This document shows positions 10,318 to 23,310 of a stretch of 64,000 bases of DNA, one piece after another (position 1 is the stretch's first letter; every line of letters begins with the position of its first letter). The stretch covers positions 90,761,882 to 90,825,881 of the forward strand of contig NC_081824.1 in assembly GCF_030867095.1 (NCBI RefSeq), read 5' to 3'. Origin of the DNA: Alligator mississippiensis. Lineage: Eukaryota > Chordata > Crocodylia > Alligatoridae. Both the position numbers and the translations under genes were made by a program. The notes under the pieces are model-generated. The model saw nothing but the letters and a program-made list of their open reading frames with translations, was not told the DNA's origin and did no database searches.

Positions 10318-12204
10318 TTGGGGAAAAAAACAAAACAAAGAACTGTGACTAATGTAATGGAAGTATACTTAATTAAAATTTGAGTAAACTCATCTTATTT
10401 TCATTGGAGGAAAAAAAAAAGCTATAAAAACATTTGGAAATATATTCTGTCCAAAATAATCTATACAAGCATATCTGAAAAATTAAATAAGTACTAACTA
10501 TATATGATAATGGTATATTAATAATTACAGACAAAATAAATAAGGAAAGCAAGAAGACAGATTAATTATAGAACTTATCTAATGCAGCCTTCCAAAGAAT
10601 AATTGGTATTATATTACTGCCATAACAACTAATTCATGTGACAAAATTGATACACGACACCTTCTTAGCAGCAGTTAAAAATCATTACTAATTACATCAT
10701 TCTGTATTATGGCAAATACGATGAATTAAAACTTATTTGTAAAGTATTTAGTATTGTCATTTTTCACCGTTATCTGCATATGGTACCAGTGGTCACTACA
10801 GTTACGAATGAAATGTCAGTAGGAATGAAAAAAAGGACTTTGTTTTTAACATAATGCAAGGCTCATTAATGTGAAAACTGCAAAGTCTAAAGGTATGTCA
10901 ACATGATAGATCGTATATTTTTTAAACTTGTGGAGGTATTTATAAAGTTCATTAGTACCAGATGCTGACAATTCCAGTATGTGGTGAATAGTACAGACAT
11001 GCATCAGCCAATTCTAAAGGGTGCATTGAGTAATTTTATCTATGACACTTTGCACTTTCATATTTTCTGATGAGTAAAAGGCACGAAATTAATTACATTA
11101 TGATGCCTATAAGTGGCATAAAATTATCCGTAGTTCCCAGGAGATAGCATTTGCATGTATCCTTTCCTTTTTCACAGTCATCCCAAAGAGTTTCTACTGT
11201 CAAACCAAAGGCATAAGTTTCTTAAAAGCCAGAAAAGAATCACATTTGTCAGTTATCTTTAAAGGAGGGGCAGGGAATGACATTTTAAAAGGTTAAATTA
11301 AGCAAATTAATTGGGAACACTAGAAGCAGGAATCAGTCCAGCTGAGCAGTTAACAGCTACTCCTGCATGAATTGTTTTACTTTTCAAATCTGTCCTCATA
11401 ATTTTGTGCAGAATTGGAAATATTTTCCAGGATATGCCAAGGAAAAGGGCATTTGTTTTTTCAAATGGATGCAATATGCTGAAGTATCTCAGCTTCCAAG
11501 CATGCCAGAATGGCTTGCAGGATGAGAACATCCAACTTTTTCTGATCAAGTTATGAGAGCTTTAGGACTTTTAACACAAAGCATTACGGGGTTTATGAAA
11601 ATGACAGAAATAATTTGAAAATCTAATTTTGGCACAGCATGACTTGGCAGTATGCCAATGGTTTCATACCTTCCTTTTTGTTTAGCCCATTTTTCTGCTG
11701 TCCATAAGTATTCTAGGTATTTCCTGCTCCCCCATTACACCAGATAAAGTACAAAGAAGGTAAAAAGTCTTATCTTAGTATGCCAGGATTTACGTGTATA
11801 ACTACTATTAAAATACATGAAACGTATGTTCAGATTCCCACATTTAAGTGCAAGTATAGGGAGAAGAGTTATAGAAATCTGTATTTTTTCCACCGCATAT
11901 CCAATGCATCTACGAGGGAATCTAATCTTCTAGATTTCTTTTAAAATATGATGGTAAATCCATGGAAACCAATGGAAATATTCCCACTAGTTGTCATGGG
12001 TTTTGAATAAGGCCCACAGTTCCTAGCCCTGCAGTGGGACCCATAGGTTAAATACCTGTGCCAATATACAGTCCTGTGAACATCAAAAGGTTCTGAGGCC
12101 TGCTGTGCTGATACTGTTACCCAACTGAGACCATTATGTAAGAACCTTCTTCACCTAAAATTCCAGTGATTTCTATGAGAATTTTGTTGAGAACAGAGAA
12201 TATT
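10318..12204. other. AT-rich sequence, no recognisable feature
   Basis: Long AT-rich stretch with no repeat recognised and no credible coding frame. Confidence 0.45.
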
Positions 12205-12928
12205 CACTATCACATACACGACACCAAACTCTGGGGTAAAGCATCCAGACCTGAGGACAGGAGGGTGACCCAGGCTGACCTTGACAGGCTCAGGAAATGG
12301 GTGGACAAGAACCTGATGGTGTTTAACACCGAAAAATGCAAGGTTCTCCACCTTGGGAGGAAAAACCTGCAGCATGCTCATAGGCTCGACAGTGCTACTC
12401 TGGTTAGTGCTACAGACAAAAGGGACTTGGGTGTCATGATTGACCACAAGATGAACATGAGCTATCAATGTGATGCTACAGCTAGTAAAGCGAGCAAAAT
12501 GTGCTTGCATCCATAGATGCTTCTCAAGCAAATCCCAGAACATCATTCTCTCGCTGTACTCAGCCTTGGTGAGGCTGCAGCTGGAATACTGCATCCAGTT
12601 TCGGGCTCCACAATTCAAAAAGGATGTGGAGAAGCTTGAGAGAATCCACAGGAGAGCCACATGCATGATCACAGGTCAGGAAAACGGACCTTATGATGAG
12701 AGGCTGAGAGCCATGGGACTCTTCAGCCTGGAAAAGCACAGGCTCAGGGGTGATCTTGTGGCAACCTATAAGTTTGTCAGCAGTGCTCACCAGGATCTGG
12801 GGGAACGTCTGTTCACCAGAGCTCTCCATGGGATGACAAGATTGAATGATCACAAACTCCTCTGTGACCATTTCAGGCTGGACATAAGAAAGAACTTTTT
12901 TTACTGTCCAATCCCCCAAGATTTGTAA
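12205..12928 (+). pseudogene. CR1 reverse transcriptase C-terminus, one frameshift
   Basis: The frame at 12166-12516 gives DTKLWG, LRKWVDKNLMVFNTEKCKVL and KRDLGVMIDHKMNMSYQC, all typical of CR1. Coding then shifts to the frame at 12470-12928 with SLYSALVRLQLEYCIQF, EKLERIHRRAT and SLEKHRLRGDL. This is the thumb and C-terminal part of ORF2. Only one shift near 12500 separates two long, well-conserved pieces, so this copy is younger than most CR1 fragments here. Confidence 0.88.
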
Positions 12929-13105
12929 TAGACTGCCACCGGAGGTGGTTCAAGCACCTACTTTGAACACCTTCAAGAGACATTTGGATGTTTATCTTGC
13001 TGGGATCTTATGATCCCTGCTGACTTCCTGCCCCTGGGGCAGGGGGCTGGACTTGATGATCTTCCGAGGTCCTATCCAGCCCTAATGTCTATTAATCTAT
13101 GAATC
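12205..13105 (+). mobile_element. 5'-truncated CR1 LINE
   Basis: Starts within the reverse transcriptase just downstream of the FADD box (DTKLWG at about 12220) and runs to the 3' tail GGGGGCTGGACTTGATGATC...CTATGAATC. The catalytic aspartates are therefore not included. A CA microsatellite directly follows the tail. Confidence 0.9.
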
Positions 13106-13150
13106 TACACACACACACATATAGATAAATAGGCATGTAAGTAGATAGAT
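13106..13150 (+). repeat. CA and GATA-like microsatellite at a CR1 tail
   Basis: A (CA)n run of six to seven units, then ATATAGATAAATAGG and TAGATAGATC words. Confidence 0.7.
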
Positions 13151-13994
13151 CAACTGATCGATCTGATCCCATACCCCTGAACAAGGAAATATTATTCCCT
13201 TTTTAAACCAGGTATAAACATTAATACACATTTTTAGGTCTACTTTATAGCTGGTTCAAGCTTTTTATGGTGCGAGAACTACTTTGTATGTGTAGCTGGT
13301 TTCAAAGTAACTGTGTGATTAACCAGTTAATTGTGCAATACCTGTAATGTGTACTACACAATCATCTTTTCACCACATGGGCCACTCAACTATTTATATA
13401 CATTACCATTAGGATAAAATAATGAGAAGTATATTTTGTCCTTTTCATATGCTAAGGAATTACCCTATACATTTAGCTGATGTACATAAAATTTCCCAAT
13501 CATTTACCAACTGAATAAACACATATATTAGTCATTACCAGAACTGTATTGATTAGAGATAGGAAGAGGACCCTCCCTCAGCAGACTTAGATTATGTTCA
13601 AATTCCACCTACATACTGATATATAATCAGCCTGGTGGTGCTACATTTCAAATAGGATTATGTACAGCAATCATCTTGTTTCTTTATATGCAAGTTGCAT
13701 AACAGAATCTTGTTTAGATCTCCTGTTGGGATACAGGCAAGATCTCCCATTGGGACACAGGCAAGTAAAAGCTTTATTCTAGTCCTGTACCCTCCAATTT
13801 AATTGAGATAATCTCATAGGACACAGTATCAATTTAGTCCATATTTAGTTCCTGTGCTGTCTTCCTCATTTCACATAAAAGTAAACAAATTAGAAAATAT
13901 CAATAAGTACAATTACACTAATTCCTTTTCCACTTTTAGAACCATGTACACTGTATTGTGTTTACTGTTATATAACTATGCATTATGTTGCAAA
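13151..13994. other. No recognisable feature
   Basis: AT-rich and unassigned. A short local repeat (GATCTCC..TTGGGAYACAGGCAAG) occurs at 13716-13764. Confidence 0.45.
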
Positions 13995-14002
13995 GACTAA
14001 AT

Positions 14003-14564
14003 CAAGGGCAGGCAAAATCTGGCCCATGGGCCGGATCCAGCCTACAGTGGACTCCATTTCCCAGCAACTCCTGCCCGCATAACTGGGGCCAGCCTCCATG
14101 GAGACCACAGTCCCAGCTGCACTGTGATAGTACAAGACTGGAATTGCCATAGAGACCGACCCCAGCTGCACTGGCAGGGCACACACCAGGGCAGGGCAGA
14201 GCAGGGCAGGGCAGGGCAGAGGGCTGCTCTAGAGCCACTGGGATATTGCAGCGAGGGCAGTCGGTTGGGTCCAGGGCAGAACTGTGATCTGCTCCCTGTG
14301 CACCCCTGCCTGAAGGCTGCAGATCGCGGCTCTGCCTGGCCCCAAACCAAGCTGCCCCCGCTGCAAGATTCCAGCAGCTCCAGAGTAGTCCCCTGCCCTG
14401 CCAGCATGACTGGGGCCAGTCTCCATGGCAACCTCAGCCTTGCGCTATCACAGCACAGAGCTATGGCTGGGGTCTCCATGAAGACTGACCCCAGCCATGC
14501 AGGCAGGGGCTACTGGGAAATGAAGTCTGGCTGCCTGCTGGATACTTCATTTTGCTCACTCCTG
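14003..14564. mobile_element. Non-autonomous hAT element with target duplications
   Basis: The left end CAAGGGCAGGCAAAAT and the right end (reverse complement CAGGAGTGAGCAAAAT) are inverted. The inversion continues for about 75 bases through CCAGC..ATTTCCCAG..CTGGGG and TCCATGGAGACC. The 8-bp flanks GACTAAAT (13995-14002) and GAATACAT (14565-14572) match 6 of 8. The interior is GC-rich, with a short GGGCAGGGCA tandem at 14190-14220. Overlapping frames on both strands (up to 157 codons) are products of this GC-rich palindrome and show no transposase domain. Confidence 0.78.
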
Positions 14565-14572
14565 GAATACAT

Positions 14573-15500
14573 GTATTCTTGGATTTTTGAAGTGTAGCCC
14601 AAATTAGTTTTGTCAGCATAGTTACATTAGCAAAGGGTGTGAAAAAGGTAACACCCATTAGCTGACAATTGTCCTGGAAAAAACCCTGGTATAGGCATAC
14701 CAGCAAAGAAGTAGGTTTATCAGTTTGGCTTACATTGTTCAGAGAGATAGTATAGCTTTGCTGGCAGGGAGGTGGGGAGGGGGAACCACACCAACCTTTT
14801 TATTATATACCTGCATCTACACTGGGAGGTATGCTAACCAAACTATGCTTGGAAACCTTTTGAGTATGTACAAGCCTTGTTTTTCCCCACTCCTACCTTG
14901 TCTCTGTAAGCCCCTGTCTTGTATAAAATGCTGGTTGGCTCTATTTTATTTTTGCTAAGATGGGGGTAAATTCTAAACAAAGGTCAGGTGAGGGAAGCAA
15001 TATCCTGGTCAAACTGCAAGTAGACAGGCAGTAGGGAAGTAACAACGCTTAGCCACTTACCCCCCTGCCTTCTGGCTCCCAACCCCACCTCTGATGACAC
15101 AAGTCTGAGGGTTGTTCTACCCAGCAACACTAAGAACAAGAGAATCCCAAATGCCTCTCTTCTCATGGGGAAAATTATTTCCACCGTATTGCTCACAGGA
15201 AATAAAGAATGTTTCCCAATCAGCTTTAGAAAAAATTAAATTAGTCATGAAGACAAAATCATCCTTTTCCCCTTATGATAGATTGTGCACTGAGGGCAAA
15301 ATATAACCCTTACTGGCAGCTGGAGAAGATTCTAATGCTAGTTCCATAAACATTTTAATCTTCAGATTTTTTTTTCTGAAGAGAACCTATACTCACATCT
15401 TCTCAGATCTGCTCATTAATCATTAAATAATAAAGGAGAGGTCAGTAGCATCCAAAGTTGGCTTCTTTTTTACATAAGCCTTGGTTTCTATTGTAATCAA
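14573..15500. other. No recognisable feature
   Basis: Mixed composition. No repeat or gene signal. Confidence 0.4.
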
Positions 15501-15957
15501 GGGGCGTGTCCCTTCATACAAAGGTGTGTGCTTGCAGAGGCAAAAAAAGTAGTGGCACACATTTGTGCGCCACTATTTTTTGCCACTGCACATGCCCTTG
15601 CACGTGCGGTTTGGTACAAGCAAATTGCCCCGCTACTGGGAAAATGCCGTTTCCCCACTCCTCCTGGCTCCGGCTGTGCTGGAGGAGCTGGGGGACAACT
15701 AGAGGAGAAGGGACACTTTGGCCACCAGCTAAAGCATCTCCCTGGAGGACTGAACCTCTGTGTCTGCTGGAACACACTCCTGTGGTGCTACTTTTTTGTA
15801 GCATTTTTCACAGAATTTCCCAGTAGCAAATTTAGCCCCCACCCTGCACATTTGCAGCACAGGGCAGTTTTTAACGTGCCAGGCATGTGGTTTGTAGCAT
15901 TGCAAACAGGTTGCAGCACCATATCCTGCTTGTGCCTGCATGTCTGGATACAGCCAA
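15501..15957. mobile_element. MITE with internal hairpin, CATCCAGATG family
   Basis: The right end (reverse complement GGCTGTATCCAGACATGC) matches the family terminus. The left end is degenerate. The first 100 bases align closely with 60045-60150: both have a GTAGTGGCACAMATTTGTGC palindrome followed by a CATGCCC..TGCACGTGC stretch. The short frames on both strands come from the palindromic design. Confidence 0.65.
15539..15584. repeat. Hairpin shared between MITE copies
   Basis: GGCAAAAAAAGTAGTGGC and its near complement flank CACATTTGTGCG. The equivalent hairpin at 60079-60126 is nearly perfect. Confidence 0.8.
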
Positions 15958-17029
15958 GGAATCTTAGATTCAAATGAGGTATTGCAATCTCCATCCAAAA
16001 TTAAGTTATCCCCAGTCAAGATGACCCCCAACAATTAATATGGTTGCATAGGCTACTAGCTTTGCTGTCACAGTGTTGTTTGGCAGTTTCTCTACATTTT
16101 GGCAGATATTAGACACTGAAAGCAAAAAAGAAGATACTTTATTTATCTATCTATTCACTTGTGGATACTTTACCCTGTGTCACTACTGAGTCAAGAAGTT
16201 TGAACTCTTTTCAAATTAAAAAAACAAATCTACCATAAAAGACAAAACCATCAAACAATACGTATAGTTCCACGTTAATTTTTTTTTCTTTATACAGGGT
16301 TAGATCACCCATCTTATTCAACTCAAAGTAGCCAGCTAAAATTTGAATCATGGCATCTGAATCATCACTACATCCCAACTATCCACCCTCTACCATGATC
16401 ATCTTAGCCTCTTAATTATCCCACTCAATGTCCCCACACCTCACTATTCTGTTATTATTTTGCACATCTTTTCATGGCTTAACATTACAGACACCTGTCC
16501 TCTTTCTACATCAGCACTATCACAACAGACCTGCTCTTCACAGTCATATCACCTAAACATGATAAATAGTTGCCACACTGTTGGAGACTTTCTACTTCAA
16601 AGCAAATGTCATAGTACTTTGTTCCATATGAGTTTTCCTCTAAGATTTTGCGTCTCTTTTTAAGCAAATAGCCTTCATCCATAGGGTGGATCCATACTTA
16701 GCACCTTATGAGGATCCCAGTAATCCCAATGAATAAATGTCTGCTTAAATTTAGAGATTTCTTGGGCTATTTTCTCTATGACTGTCCTTTCCCCATTATT
16801 ATTTGTCTCTGCCTCCAAAGACAGACCAACACTTATACTTGTGGTTTGAAACTAAGACCAACTTAGTCTGGTTTTCAGAATGAATCAGTTAACAGTTGTT
16901 TGTCTGTGTAGAATTTAGGATCTGGCACACAGTTACAGAGTCCTTATAATTAGATCAGCAACATATATAAAATGTATCTCATTTCCAATAATGAGAACAT
17001 AAATACAAAAAAAAAAAAATGTACATCCT
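15958..17029. other. No recognisable feature
   Basis: AT-rich with a TATC-like run at 16140-16155. No coding signal. Confidence 0.4.
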
Positions 17030-17270
17030 GGGTGCATTTACATGTGCCCCTATGGTGTCATTATTACTGCACTGTCATTTAGTCCTTTTGGTAACATCCT
17101 GTACTGTGCTGTGCTAGCGGTGCAGTTACTTTTAGCCGCTACGTCACCATAGCAATGCGTTATAGTAAGGGAGCACATTGCTACTGTGACATAGCTGTGG
17201 CATCATGGTTTGTGCCTGCCAATGCTACATCACCATAGCACATTGCTACATTTCATGTAGACCCGCCCAC
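17030..17270. mobile_element. MITE-like element
   Basis: The ends GGGTGCATTTACATGTGCC and (reverse complement) GGGCGGGTCTACATGAAATG are inverted. The inner arms share the ATAGCA..TTGCTAC motif several times. No target duplication was verified. Confidence 0.55.
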
Positions 17271-18687
17271 CAATTCAATTCCAGTAAGTCTTATGACACA
17301 AAAACGGCCTTCACTCTTTACGGAGATCTAACAGCAGAGTACTGTAATAGCTTTCCATTTTAAAAAAATCCCTTTGTTCTCTCATAAAGTGCACTGCATT
17401 ATACTGCAATTAGTATAAAGTAAAAAAATAATCTCCAGAGGAAAGCAGCGGAGGTCTCAATGGCACTTTAAGAACCAAACTAAATGAAATATTAGAAAAG
17501 GTACTGAAGGAAGCTGGAACATTGCTACTGCAGAAAGCTGGATACAAATGATCTAATATGTCTTTCCAATGCAAGATTTATGGCTTCTAGCCCTCCCAGG
17601 CAGCTGAGCTCCATTTGCTGCCTAACATAAGCGGATCACTCCTTTTACATTTCTATTGTTGTTCCTCCAGTTCTCAAAGCTTCAAAGGTCCAGTTTGGTC
17701 TCAACATGAATTACAGTGTAGTTACCTTTCAAAAGTGTTAAATGCTCTTAAGATGGGTGTTCACATATAAAGTCAGCAAAAGACAAGCTAAGTACCCTCT
17801 GAGAGTATCAGAGAGAGTTCAGGGAAGGGTTATCTTTTGTTGGTGTTATGCAGCTTGTGTTGTCATGACTTCAGTCTGCTTCACAAGACTAATACCAGCA
17901 ATTTCAGCCTCTGGTGTCCCAGAAGGCACCGTGCCCAGCATGGACTAGATAACATCCAAAACTCAACTGCTCTGGACTGACAACTGGAGACAGGTGGACA
18001 GCTGCGGATGAGTTGAAAGTGAGGTAAGAAGAAGAGTAAGAATGAAGGAGGAAGTGGGGTGGAAAAGGGAGGTGGGAGGGGAGCTGGGCAGGGAGCTCCT
18101 GGGCAGCCATGATAGGGAACAGGTGGACCCACAAGTCTGTACCACCCCCACCAGACCCCACAGCTCCCTGGCAGTTTCTCACTTACCCAGCCACGCTTTT
18201 TCCCATGGACAGCTGCCAGGCACCACAAGGCCCAGCAGGCTGGCTCCAGGCTGGCTTGGGTGATGCTGCCTGATCCTGGAGCCTATGTTGCCACTAGACA
18301 GCCAGAGAGCTGGGAAGGCATGGAGTACACTTGGCAGCTCCTAGCCACACCCCTATTTACCAGGTCACTAGTGGCAGGTCTGTGCTGTGCACATTAGCAA
18401 GGGAAGTAACCCTTAATGTGTCACTGCTCATAGCACAAACTACTTTTAATGCAACTTCATATTTTTTAGAGTTAGTAAATGCTAATGGTAATGTGTAACT
18501 GCAACCTAACAATAGACTTAAGACTGCTACAAATGATGACAGCATTCAGACTCTGAGGAGTTATAATACTATGCTAGCTCTGTCCTATGTAGAAAGGGTA
18601 TCATTTTGTAAACATATTAACTTTGTGCCATTCTGGCTATATTGTGGGGCAAAATCCTGTTGGCTGGTAAGTGGGATGATACAGTTG
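17271..18687. other. Unassigned, with a GC-rich block at 18000-18350
   Basis: The GC-rich block has overlapping short frames on both strands, which suggests composition rather than coding. It may be an unrecognised repeat. Confidence 0.4.
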
Positions 18688-18786
18688 GGGATGGTCCTGC
18701 TTCGAGCAGAGTTGGGGAGACTAGTTGACCTCCTTCCTAAGGTTGGCCCCTTCCAACCTTAATTTTCTATGATTCTATTATTCTAC
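18688..18786 (+). mobile_element. CR1 LINE 3' tail fragment
   Basis: GGGGATGGTCCTGCTTCGAG, then TGACCTCCTTCCTAAGG..CCCCTTCCAACC and the TTCTATGATTCTATTATTCTA tail in plus orientation. Confidence 0.85.
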
Positions 18787-21700
18787 ATGGTTAGAGGTCA
18801 TATGAAATAAAACATGTTGGGTGAAGGCTTGTTAAGTACACTTACATAGACCAACCGTGTAAGTTCTTATGGTTGTTTTTTAAAGGATGGTTATGTTAAG
18901 TTGAACAAGACACCTATAGAGAATATTCATGGCAAAAAGACAAGGCTAAGTTTTGTGTAACCTTAGGCTTGCAAAATATGGATGATATAAAACTCCATTT
19001 GTAAATCTCATCAAGTCACTCATAGTGTTCATGTTCAGCAAAATAAAGATAAGCAGAAGAATGGGACCTAAAATGCATGGAAATAAATACAGTAAGAAGA
19101 GGGGTTCAGTTCCTGAAATAAATAATTGTTGAAAGAAGTACAAGTCAAAAGATGATTGAAAACAATGTACATATAAACTGAAGGCCGGATGGAAATAACT
19201 GGAACAACACAAGCTTCCTTAAGGAAAGACACCATTGTGGACCTGATGATGATTGAAACAGCCTACCTGCTTCTCAGAATCGGGTAACTGGTCACTATTC
19301 CACTCTGTCCTATCTGCAACATTTCTATAAAACTGTAATGCAGGGGAACACTGTATTCCCCTAAAAATTATTGGAGACATCGCATTAAGTTAACTTTCAA
19401 ATTGGTGTAGAGTGTTTCTTTACTTAATTTAGCCACATGATTCCATAATACATTTATCTGCATAACATTACATATTGTCATATATAAATTACACTAATTT
19501 ATGCTTGCCCAAATAAACAAACATTTCATTATGATGTAGTAATATTGTTTTTAATCATTTGTTTGCTCACTTATTCATTAAATTCAGTAGCCCTCCTCCC
19601 CACCCCCCACCCCTCCCTCCCCCCGGCTATTACAGGATTTATGGTAAACTGGCTCTCTCTTTTTTTTGTTAATGTATAAATGGAAAAGAACAGGCTTACC
19701 TCAGAAATGTGTAAAAAAACAAAAACAAAAAAAACTCCTCTAAATATCCTTGGACCAGTCAGTAGCCCTCTGTGCTCTGTAATGAAGCCCAATGGTCAGC
19801 CCAAACTACCTCACTATAGGTAAGAAATGAAAAACTCTGAAAGCAATTGAACAGTGAATTTTCACAGCAGATCAGCACATATATTTAGCACAGGGGTTTG
19901 TGACTGTGATGTGTCAGGAAATTTAAGGGCTTTCAATGGCTCTTTCCCTCTCACATTTCTGTTGTTTTTCAGTGCTGCATTTCCCCTTAGCTTTATTTGG
20001 TTACATTCATGTATTCTGTGCATTATAAAAGGAAGCTGACTGTTGGACTGTAAGGAGTAATTCATGTTATAACAACTGTTCAGATTGCTGGGCTGATATT
20101 ATTGCAGCCGTTAAAAAAATACATGCAAGACAGAATAAGGAAAAAATCCCTGATGAAAATGTGTCTGGCTATAGGTATATAAAGGGTCACTGACCTACAG
20201 TTTCAGCCATTTTCCTCAGGATGACAGAGCTCTACACAAGATTTTAAATAAAAGAACATAATTAGAACAGATGCTCCATAATCAACTGTTAAGTTTTGAA
20301 GAGCCAAGAGCTATATACAGTGTGCCATTCAAAGGTCACTAGTAACCAACTGTTACCCCATAGCCTATAAAATGTATCAGTTATTTAAGACTTCGGGCAA
20401 AGAAGACAACACATATCTTAAGTAAACCTGTCATAATGGATGGCAAATGTTGACTTTATAACAATGACTAACAAAAATTTTATCGGTTCATTCTCAGAGT
20501 TGCATAATAATTATTTTGGATTCTTTCCCAGCAATACCAGTTATTGCAGAGCTGACTGCTAGGAGGCTTGAAATTGGAAGTCTCTACATCATGTTCTCTT
20601 CTCTTTATAAAAGCAGATAAAAAATAATTAGGTCCCAGTCTTGCAAAGCCACATCCACTTAAAATTTGTTCACCTGACTAGTGCCCCAAAGAAACTACAT
20701 ATAGGCATTAGGATACATGTCTGAATGTTTTCAGAATTTGAAGACAAATCTGTTCATTACCCCACAAAACATTTAAAAAATAGTTTTGTGCTTGCTCCTT
20801 TCCAGAGCCAAATTCTGTTGATTGTGAAAAATTAGAAAAACACTAAAACACGTAAAGGAAGAATATATTTTCACAATGGATTTCAAATAAAAAAACCTAC
20901 TTGTTCATATAAAAAAAAAAAATCACAACACAGGTCATTTTTAACCAAAGAAATGGCCAGGTGAAATATTGAATAAATATCAAAATAATTTAGAAATAAA
21001 ATCAAATTAAATTCATAAACTATCAAAGATATATCAATGCATTAGAAAAAAAATAGAGAAAAGTAACATGCTATATTTTTGAATGGGTATCACAAAAACC
21101 CAACAGTCAACTGTAATGGGGTTTGATCCTGAACCACTGAAATCAATGAGATCTTGGCTAGTTGATACATTTGGAACAAGAACAAGCCAATAAAAAGCAT
21201 AAAAACAGAATATAGCAAACAGGTTCCATGTCACATTGAACCCCCTTGAACACTTCATATTTCAGCAGTAAACTAAATGCAATAAACCTTGGGTATGAGA
21301 TTTTCCATTTTTTTTCCTCTCAGTTATTTTGCACAGCCCTTCTGAAAACAAAGGATTGTGAAGATATATCAAAGTATCACACAAAATACAGAAGCCATTA
21401 AAAATTGCCTTCTTCTCCCTAATTTGGAATATAAGAGCCTCATGAAGGAGGAAATAAGAAAATTTGTTGAAATGCTTCACTAAAATATACTGCTGATGTG
21501 GCTTTCGTTTGTGTGCGCCTTATTTTTTTTCATATTGAGGAAATTCTTCCCCTAGATGCTACTCACCCAGGATTCGGCTTGACCCAAAATTTGTTTTCAA
21601 TGGAAGCAAGTTATTCTGGTTCAAGGACAAGAATTACCTGGTGCTTTGGTTTATGGCTTTGTGCATCGACAACTGTACCCAGGCTTTGGGTTTGTTGTTT

Positions 21701-22292
21701 CCCCTCTGGTTTCATGGATCTCCTATGTCATCAGGTGTGGGACCTACCATCATGTCAGTGCTCTCCTGCAGGGTAGATTTGTAACAACATAAAATAAAAA
21801 AGCAGAACATTTCTGCCAGCAGTGTTCATAAACACATGTTTAGCACAGTAGCAATAATAACTTGCACATCATCATACAAGAGCAAATTCCTGTCACAGTC
21901 TTGTAGGTAGAAAAAAAAAGCTTTCTAAAATGTTTCACATGAAAATGCAGTGCTCCTATTACACCAGAGTGCAGTTCTCACAGGAAAAATAAACATACAG
22001 TCTTGAAAACTATTTTAATAAATCAAAACTAAATGTCTGACCATCTAGATTCTCTTTAAAGGCTTGTTTTAACTTTGGCTTGCTATTTTGTAGAGTAGAT
22101 ATGGCAATGTACATGTGCATTAATTGTGTCCTCTTGATACTTGCACTCTCTGTCTGTAAACACAATAGGCAGAAAACAGGTATCACTCAATCACAGCAGT
22201 CTTATTCCCCTCAAAAGCTTGAATATCTCATCTTACTAATAAAAGACTGCGCACAATAACCAAAACCAAGAAACTCTAAGCATATAGATATA
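18787..22292. other. AT-rich sequence, no recognisable feature
   Basis: Contains a C-rich run (19595-19625), A-runs (about 19715-19735, 20910-20922) and only short chance frames. Confidence 0.45.
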
Positions 22293-22491
22293 GTGTTGAT
22301 GGTAGTGTGGCCCTTAGGCTGGGAAATCAGATTCTAGTGCCAGCTCTGCCACTGATATGCTGTATGACTAACCTGCCTCTGTTTCCCTTACTGCTCTTTG
22401 TCTGTCTTGTCTTTTTATGAAATAAGTTCTTCAGAGCAGAGACTCTCATTTTGTGTTAGCTATTAGACAAACATATTGGCACACTAATCTC
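22293..22491 (+). mobile_element. MIR/CORE-type SINE
   Basis: Shows the MIR core order: TTCTAGTGCCAGCTCTGCCA, then a TGTATGAC-like segment, CTGCCTCTGTTTCCC, and a tail with CTTGTCTTTTTATG..TTCTTCAGAGCAGAGACTC. That tail is typical of sauropsid CORE-SINEs. A MITE begins right where the tail would continue. Confidence 0.72.
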
Positions 22492-22860
22492 AGTGGGTGC
22501 ATCTACATATGCACCTTACTGCAGAGTAAACTAATTTAGCTCCACCATGAAGCATAACAGTCTACAAGTGCAAAAGTATTAGGATGGAATAAATTAACTG
22601 CGCTGTAAGACAGTACTGTTGGGAACAGTACAATCTTATGGCAGAGTAATTTACTGCGCTGAAATGCCCACGTGGACACTAATCGTGGGCATAAATTGCA
22701 CCTAGTCAGCCCAGCCAGCCATGGGCTTGCTCTGCCCCTGCATAAATTGCTGCTGTCCCAGGCACATGTGTAGATGCTAAGCCTGGGAGCGGTTTCCTCT
22801 AGATCAAATGGCTCTGGAGTTTATTGCATCGCATTAATAGTACATGTAGGTTCATCCAGT
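22492..22860. mobile_element. MITE-like element
   Basis: The ends AGTGGGTGCATCTACAT and (reverse complement) ACTGGATGAACCTACAT are inverted repeats of 17 bases with about four mismatches. The interior has TTTACTGCGCTG-type words and CAGTACTGTTGGGAACAGTAC, a short palindrome. No target duplication was confirmed. Confidence 0.62.
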
Positions 22861-22864
22861 TAGA

Positions 22865-23310
22865 GGCAGTTCATGTACGGACTGGTCAGAATTTTACCAA
22901 CAAAACTGTTGTCAGAAAATGCAGATTCATAGAAACATCTTGGATTCAATAAACTCTTGCCAAATCCACAGCTGGGCTCCATCAGACCCCCTACTAGACT
23001 TCTCTAGGCCCAAGAACCCAGTGTTTCCTGGTCAATGGATCTAGAGCAGCATGTCTAGCAGGTCTATCATGGGACTGCAGACCCTAAAAATACAAAGACT
23101 AGGACCCAGATCCTGGGGCAGTTTGCTTGGTTGGACTGCAAGATCTGCAACCCCAGGTCAGATTCATCAGGCAGTCTGTGCCAGGGTTAAGACTCTGGGT
23201 CCTAGGGTCTGTAGCTCCAGAGCAGTCAGCCATATCAGAACTTCCAGGTAGTCTGCTTAGAGCCAGAAAGCCTGATCATCCTGGGACCCAGGACAAAAGA
23301 GGTCACTAGA
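22865..23310. repeat. Unclassified repeat, possibly related to 57640-58110
   Basis: It opens with GGTCAGAATTTTACC and continues into a CCAGG/CTGGG-rich section with irregular internal repetition of AGACTCTGGGTCC-like words. The block at 57640-58110 has the same order of features. Similarity was judged by eye and is weak. Confidence 0.35.

Noticed and set aside
12151-12919. Minus-strand frames of 119-173 codons
   Set aside because: They are antisense shadows of the CR1 reverse transcriptase coding on the plus strand.
14042-14597. Frames of 145-157 codons on both strands as genes
   Set aside because: They coincide with the GC-rich, inverted-repeat hAT element. Composition is alanine, glycine and tryptophan-rich with no domain.
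15497-16034. Overlapping frames up to 149 codons on both strands
   Set aside because: Explained by the palindromic MITE at 15501-15957.
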